A stretch of DNA of 64,000 nucleotides. Origin: Inia geoffrensis (Eukaryota > Chordata > Mammalia > Artiodactyla > Iniidae). Each line of letters starts with the position of its first letter. The stretch's first letter is position 1. Where the stretch lies: the NCBI GenBank assembly GCA_036417435.1, contig CM070906.1, positions 47,009,396 to 47,073,395 of the forward strand, given 5' to 3'. Shown here one piece after another: positions 60,855-64,000 of the stretch. Both the position numbers and the translations under genes were made by a program. The notes below the pieces were generated by a model. The model was not told the DNA's origin. It saw only the letters and a list, made by a program, of their open reading frames with translations, and searched no databases.

Positions 60855-61162
60855 TAAAAAAGCCATGGTGAGAGCATGTGTCAGATGTTTGAGGAAGAGC
60901 AAAGAGGCTAACTGAGCAGAGTTAGTGAGTGAGTGGAGAGTAGTTGGAAATGAAGTTGGAGAAGCAACAAAGGGGTCAGATGGTGGCAAGCCTCACAGGC
61001 CACAGTAAAGACTTTGCTTTTTACTTGGGTGGCAATGGGAAGCCATCAGAGGGTTTTGGAAGAGAGAAGAAATCTTATGTTTTAAAAATAATCACTTTGG
61101 CTACTCTGCTGACAATATGGTAGGAGACAAACAGAGAATAGATCAGTTAGGAGGCTACAGCA

Positions 61163-61637
61163 GATTGCAAAAATATGGCCTCAAATTCTTTCCTGTTCCT
61201 GTATGCACATTTCCTTACAAAGTACCTTTGCTGCTCCTCTCATAAGTAGTCTATTTCAACATCCCCTTGGATTTGGGCTGTCTTTGTAACTATGAACAAC
61301 AGTGGGAGAAGTGAAGTTGTGGGAATTCTTAGTCTACATCTCAAAAGGCCATACAGCTCCCTCTCGCTCTCTTGGCTCTATTAGAGCACGGTGTTAAGAA
61401 GCACGGGACAGCTTAGTGGTCCTGGTGCAGCAGAGATAAACCATCCCAGCTGAAGCCTCCAAACCCACCAGTCCCCATTTGCTACATGAGTGAGCCCACC
61501 AGCAAAAGAACTCCCCCCATCCCGACTTCCCCAAGCCTGATCCAAATTGCCAGCCCCAGAACCATAAACTAATAATAAATGATTGTTGCTTTAAGCCACT
61601 AAATTCCGACGGTGAGTGGTACTAGATACCTGATACA
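61163..61637 (+). mobile_element. MLT1-like LTR inserted in the L2
   Basis: 'gcaaaaatatggcctcaaatt', 'ttggatttgggctgtctttg', 'gctttaagccactaaattcc' and the end 'tagatacctgataca' are MaLR LTR features. Confidence 0.7.
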
Positions 61638-61996
61638 GAGGCTGTCACATCATCAAGGACACAGACAATGGAGGCTTAGACTAGAGTGAGAGCAGTGGGT
61701 AATGAGAAGTACTCAGATTCTAGACATATTTTGAAGGGACAGCCAATAGGCTTTCCTAATAGTTTACAGGTGGCTTGTGAGAGATGAGTCAGGGATGGCA
61801 CCCAAGATTTTCTCCCAAGTCATGGAAAAGGTCAAGTTTCCACGAATTGAGATGGGGAAGACCACAGGTGAAGCAGGTATAGGAAGAAAATCAGGAGCTG
61901 AATTTGAGATTTCTATTAGTCATCCAAAAAGAAATGCTGAGTAGGTATCTGGATACACAGAGTCTAGAGTTCGAAGGAAGAGGTCCAGGCAAATGT

Positions 61997-62045
61997 GTAT
62001 ATATATAAATATATATATTAAAAATATATATATATATATATATTT
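61997..62045. repeat. AT dinucleotide microsatellite
   Basis: Interrupted (TA)n run. Confidence 0.8.
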
Positions 62046-62219
62046 GGGGGCTAATAGGCTATTATTAGTATTTAAAGCTAGTATTTAGGACCATGAGGAC
62101 TGAGCCCAGGAGCTCTTCAATGTTGAGAGGTCAGAGAGATAAGAAAGAACCAGTAAAAGAACTGAAAAGGAGCAGAGGGGTAGGAGGAGAAACTGCCGAT
62201 AGGAAATGGTAACTATGTG

Positions 62220-62350
62220 ACAGGATACAGGCGGTGGCTCATACTATGGTGGAAATCATTTTGCAACTTCTAAATGTATCAAATCAACATGTTGTACCTT
62301 AAACTTACACAAAGTTATGTGTCAATCATATGTCAATAAAGTTGGGAAAA
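62220..62350 (+). mobile_element. old LINE-1 3' tail
   Basis: 'tcatactatggtggaaatcattttgc', 'caacatgttgtaccttaaac' and 'tcatatgtcaataaagttgg'. Confidence 0.65.
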
Positions 62351-62945
62351 TGATCTGTCAAGTAAAAGATGAGGATTAAAAACAGATCTTTGGACTTAGC
62401 AAAATGAAAGTCATTAGTGACTTTGAGGAAAGCAATTTTTTTTTAGAGTAGCAAGGGAGAAAGTCTGATGAAAGTGAGTTTAATAACAAATGGGAGGAAG
62501 TAATTCGACACATAAGTTTTGCCATAAAGGGGAGTTGTGTGGTGGCATAAGGAGGAAGTGGAGTCAAGGAAGAGTAATGATTTTAAGGTAGGAGAAATAA
62601 CAGCATGTTTAGATACTGAAGGGAATAATCCAGTAATGAGGGAAAATGTGATCTTGCAGGAGAGACACTGGAGACAAATCCTGGAGTAGGTGAAAGAAAT
62701 CTTCGTGCATGAGCGAGGAATTCTCCTTAGAAACACAGAGACTATTCCACAAGAATCTCAGTCCTGAAATAATAGGAGAGAAATCAGAGGGAAATCAGGT
62801 ACACCCACCTCCCACATCCATGGCAACTGTCATCAGTTATCAAAGCATTTTTCACACCTCCGAGACCAGAACCAACCTAAAAATTGCTCAACATAACCTT
62901 CCAGGCATCCTAATAGATGGGAGTTGTCACATGTGATGAGAAGTA

Positions 62946-63164
62946 CAGCTGACTCTTGAACAATGTGGCGCTGAGGGGCGCTGACCCTCCCTGGAGTGGA
63001 AAACTCGCATATGGCTTTACGGTCGGCCCTCCCTACCCACGGTTCCACATGCATGGATCCAACCAACCATGGATCGTGTAGTACTGTAGCACATATTTAT
63101 TGATAAAAATCCAAGTATAAGTGGATCCTCTCAGTTCAAAGCCATGTTGTTCAAGGGTCAACTG
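62946..63164. mobile_element. Tigger/MER-type mariner MITE with both ends
   Basis: Terminal inverted repeats cagctgactcttgaacaa and ttgttcaagggtcaactg, with TA duplications at 62944-62945 and 63165-63166. Non-coding. Confidence 0.88.
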
Positions 63165-63166
63165 TA

Positions 63167-64000
63167 TTTGTCAAAATATTTTGGAAGTCCAAAGGTCAAA
63201 AAGAGGTGCAAAAAGCAAAAACCCTCTCCTTTCTCGTAACATAAATATTCATTGGAGATATATGTTATTTTTAAATTTGGAACTAGTCCTATACCTGCTA
63301 TCCTACTACTGAAACTGTAATTATTTGATGGATAAAGTTGATAACAGGAGGCTTCACCAAAACTTGAAATCCAAACTACTATTTTTAACTTCAAAGCCAG
63401 CCATGTGCTTCAGAAAAACTGTCACCCTCACACCCAAATCTAACTTTTTTCTAACCTGCCTTCCTTCTCACTAAACACTAAACAGTCCCAACCTTTTGGA
63501 GTCGGATACCATGGTCAATGAGTTTTGTTATTAGATGCTCAGCCTCTTCACTAGATGCTTCCCCTACCTCTTAGGCCTACAAAAACTAGGCTTTTCTTCT
63601 TTGCTGGTCACTTCAGCGAAGGCTAATCATCCTTCCAAGCTCCAAGGCTCAGAAGAATATTTCCATACCATCTACCCCACACCTCTGAGGGTGCATATCC
63701 AGGTATCTTCATCTCTCATGTATACTGATCACTACCACTGGCAGTCTAAAACCTCAGAAACCATGGTCTATCTCATAGTATCTCTCTCCACCCTGGGTAC
63801 ACAATCATCTGGGGTCAACGTCTAGGTGAGTGATTCATCCAACACACCAGTCTCATTGTTCTTGAACACTTTCATGTCACCTCCATTTCATCCATGGCCA
63901 AACCCTACACTCCATCAGCACTCTAAAAATCTAAAACTCCAATATTCTACTCAGACTACAGAGTACTTCTATCCTATCAGCTATCTCCCTTATACCTACC
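63167..64000. other. single-copy sequence
   Basis: No exon or confident repeat recognised up to the window edge. Confidence 0.4.

Larger units (their letters stand above)
60860..62720 (-). mobile_element. LINE-2 reverse-transcriptase fossil with nested insertions
   Basis: Reverse L2 ORF2: 'gtggcaatgggaagccatcag', 'gggaagaccacaggtgaagca', 'tgaggactgagcccaggagc'. On the minus strand 62550-62520 retains the sense of TTPLYGKTYVSN, comparable to the L2 motif before its polymerase. It is broken by an MLT1-like LTR (61163-61637), an (AT)n run and an L1 tail (62220-62350). Confidence 0.65.

Noticed and set aside
1..64000. CRISPR arrays, operons or ribosome binding sites
   Set aside because: The sequence is mammalian; the repeats are dispersed retrotransposons, not spaced direct repeats.

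Overview
This window is mammalian nuclear DNA and almost certainly comes from a whale or dolphin (Cetacea). The evidence is some twenty tRNA-derived SINEs of the CHR type, many of them young copies of about 200 bp that start gggcttccctggtggcgcag. They sit among cetartiodactyl-type LINE-1 copies and old mammalian fossils (L2, MIR, MER5-like hAT, MLT-like LTRs, Tigger). Nothing looks bacterial or viral, and most long open frames are repeat shadows.

The real gene is FOCAD (focadhesin), on the minus strand. Four consecutive coding exons can be read with consensus splice sites and matching phases: 43153-43241 (holds the start codon), 40388-40462, 37512-37666 and 13019-13123. Together they encode the first 130 residues. 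The intron between the first two carries the microRNA gene MIR491 in the sense direction (42375-42458), with both mature arms intact. The promoter and any earlier non-coding exon were not found and probably lie beyond 43241, perhaps beyond the window. The next coding exon lies beyond position 1.

Layout by region. 1-13018 is intron 3' of the last visible exon: SINEs, several hAT/MER5-like fossils, a twin-primed inverted L1 (8537-9521) and a SINE-L1 pair sharing one target site (6031-7014). 13124-37511 is a 24 kb intron. It holds a nearly full-length but dead L1 (14356-20188), a decayed SCAN/C2H2 zinc-finger pseudogene split by a SINE (20653-21760), L2, L1, LTR-like and SINE copies, and a repeat-poor stretch at 31.2-34.7 kb. 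37667-43152 contains two short introns with MIR491 and two SINEs close to exons. 43242-64000 is 5' flank or upstream intron, with L1, L2, MIR, MLT-like and Tigger copies plus a second large L1 piece (58992-60854) split by a SINE.

Functionally, FOCAD and its intronic microRNA would be read from one primary transcript. The rest is retrotransposon history that can affect splicing or transcript processing but encodes no intact machinery. Repeat family names are from memory of consensus sequences; no database search was possible.
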